Part shown: positions 6,761-7,271 of the stretch, piece by piece
Layout: every line of letters starts with the position of its first letter
Numbering within the stretch: position 1 is the stretch's first letter
From: an uncultured Clostridia bacterium
GTDB taxonomy: Bacteria > Bacillota > Clostridia > Oscillospirales > Ruminococcaceae
Length of the DNA: 7,271 nucleotides
Reading direction: 5' to 3'
NCBI GenBank assembly: GCA_937901805.1
Contig: CALDJI010000314.1
Location: 1-7,271 of the forward strand
Made by a program: the position numbers and the translations under genes
The notes under the pieces: generated by a model
Seen by the model: the letters and a program-made list of their open reading frames with translations, nothing else
What the model was told of the DNA's origin: nothing
Database searches by the model: none

Positions 6761-7271
6761 ATGGATAAAATGATTGGTATGAGACTCAAAAACCGCTACG
6801 AAATACAGGAACTGATCGGCGTCGGCGGGATGGCGAATGTCTACAAAGCCTTTGATATAATGGAACAGCGTGTAGTCGCTGTGAAAATCTTGAGGGAAGA
6901 ATTTTTGTCCAACGAGGACTTTGTCCGCCGGTTTAAAAATGAATCCAAGGCGATTGGAGAACTCTCCCATCCGAATATTGTGAAAGTCTATGATGTGATC
7001 ACAGATGAGCCGATTCAATCCATTGTCATGGAATATGTGGATGGAATCACCCTGAAGGAATACATTGAATATAAAAAAGTCCTTCCTTGGAAAGAGGCCG
7101 TGCATTTTACCATCCAGATTCTGCGCGCGTTACAGCATGCGCATGATCATGGGATTGTCCACCGGGATATCAAGCCGCAGAATATCATGCTTCTCTCCGA
7201 TCGGACAATCAAAGTGATGGATTTTGGGATTGCCCGGTTCTCCCGCAGCGAATCCCAGACCATGACGGATA
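6761..7271 (+). CDS. prkC: Eukaryotic-like serine/threonine protein kinase (PrkC/Stk1), N-terminal part, 3'-truncated
   Basis: The reading frame stays open to the window edge, giving 170 complete codons of a Hanks-type kinase. Seen directly: the glycine-rich ATP loop GVGGMANVYKA (20-30), the catalytic lysine in VAVKIL (Lys42), the helix-C glutamate in FKNESKAI (Glu61), the HRDIKPQN catalytic loop (134-141, catalytic Asp136) and the metal-binding DFG (154-156). The window ends in the activation loop at SESQTMTD; Thr167 and Thr169 are the likely autophosphorylation sites by analogy with PrkC. Full-length family members are roughly 550-700 residues, with a single membrane span and extracellular PASTA repeats that sense muropeptides or lipid II; none of that is inside the window, so the PASTA architecture is inferred. 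The neighbouring stp gene supplies the opposing activity. The kinase identity is certain; the subfamily name rests on context. Confidence 0.93.
   Translation, partial: MDKMIGMRLKNRYEIQELIGVGGMANVYKAFDIMEQRVVAVKILREEFLSNEDFVRRFKNESKAIGELSHPNIVKVYDVITDEPIQSIVMEYVDGITLKEYIEYKKVLPWKEAVHFTIQILRALQHAHDHGIVHRDIKPQNIMLLSDRTIKVMDFGIARFSRSESQTMTD

Larger units (their letters stand above)
1..7271 (+). other. Putative single operon priA-def-fmt-peptidase-rsmB-rlmN-stp-prkC
   Basis: All eight genes point the same way. Junctions are 16, 14, 26, -4, 4, 3 and 19 nt. None contains a GC-rich hairpin followed by a T-run, or a clear -35/-10 pair. The order matches the conserved Firmicutes cluster that usually continues with rsgA and rpe after prkC; those would lie beyond the right edge. 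Operon status is inferred from spacing and known synteny. Confidence 0.8.

Overview
The window is a gene-dense, single-strand stretch of a bacterial chromosome. It carries eight co-directional genes on the + strand: priA (5' end cut off), def, fmt, a membrane zinc metallopeptidase of the YugP family, rsmB, rlmN, stp (PP2C phosphatase) and prkC (3' end cut off). This order is a classic Firmicutes housekeeping cluster. The peptidase between fmt and rsmB, the moderate base composition (about half G+C by eye), strong AGGAGG-type ribosome binding sites and TTG/GTG starts point to class Clostridia. An Oscillospirales/Ruminococcaceae-like anaerobe is my best guess; it is an inference, not read from a marker gene.

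Layout: positions 1-1519 hold the C-terminal two thirds of the PriA replication-restart helicase; the window opens inside its Walker A motif. Positions 1536-2944 hold peptide deformylase and methionyl-tRNA formyltransferase, the enzymes that remove and add the formyl group of the initiator methionine. Positions 2971-3660 encode the integral-membrane peptidase. Positions 3657-6003 encode two RNA methyltransferases, RsmB (16S rRNA m5C967) and RlmN (23S rRNA m2A2503, possibly tRNA m2A37). Positions 6007-7271 encode a Ser/Thr phosphatase and its antagonist kinase; the kinase breaks off in its activation loop.

All gaps are 26 nt or less and one junction overlaps by 4 nt. I see no terminator hairpin, so the whole window reads as part of one operon. 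Three consecutive genes in the middle (rsmB, rlmN, stp) use non-ATG starts at nearly touching junctions, which suggests translational coupling. Together the genes link replication restart, initiator-tRNA formylation and deformylation, ribosome modification and reversible phosphorylation signalling.

No RNA genes, mobile elements, CRISPR arrays, repeats or phage genes are visible, no gene-free stretch reaches 300 bases, and I found no previously undescribed system. The points most worth a second look are the uncharacterised peptidase's place in a formyl-methionine operon, unusual motif spellings in PriA, and two exact extended -10 matches inside coding sequence.
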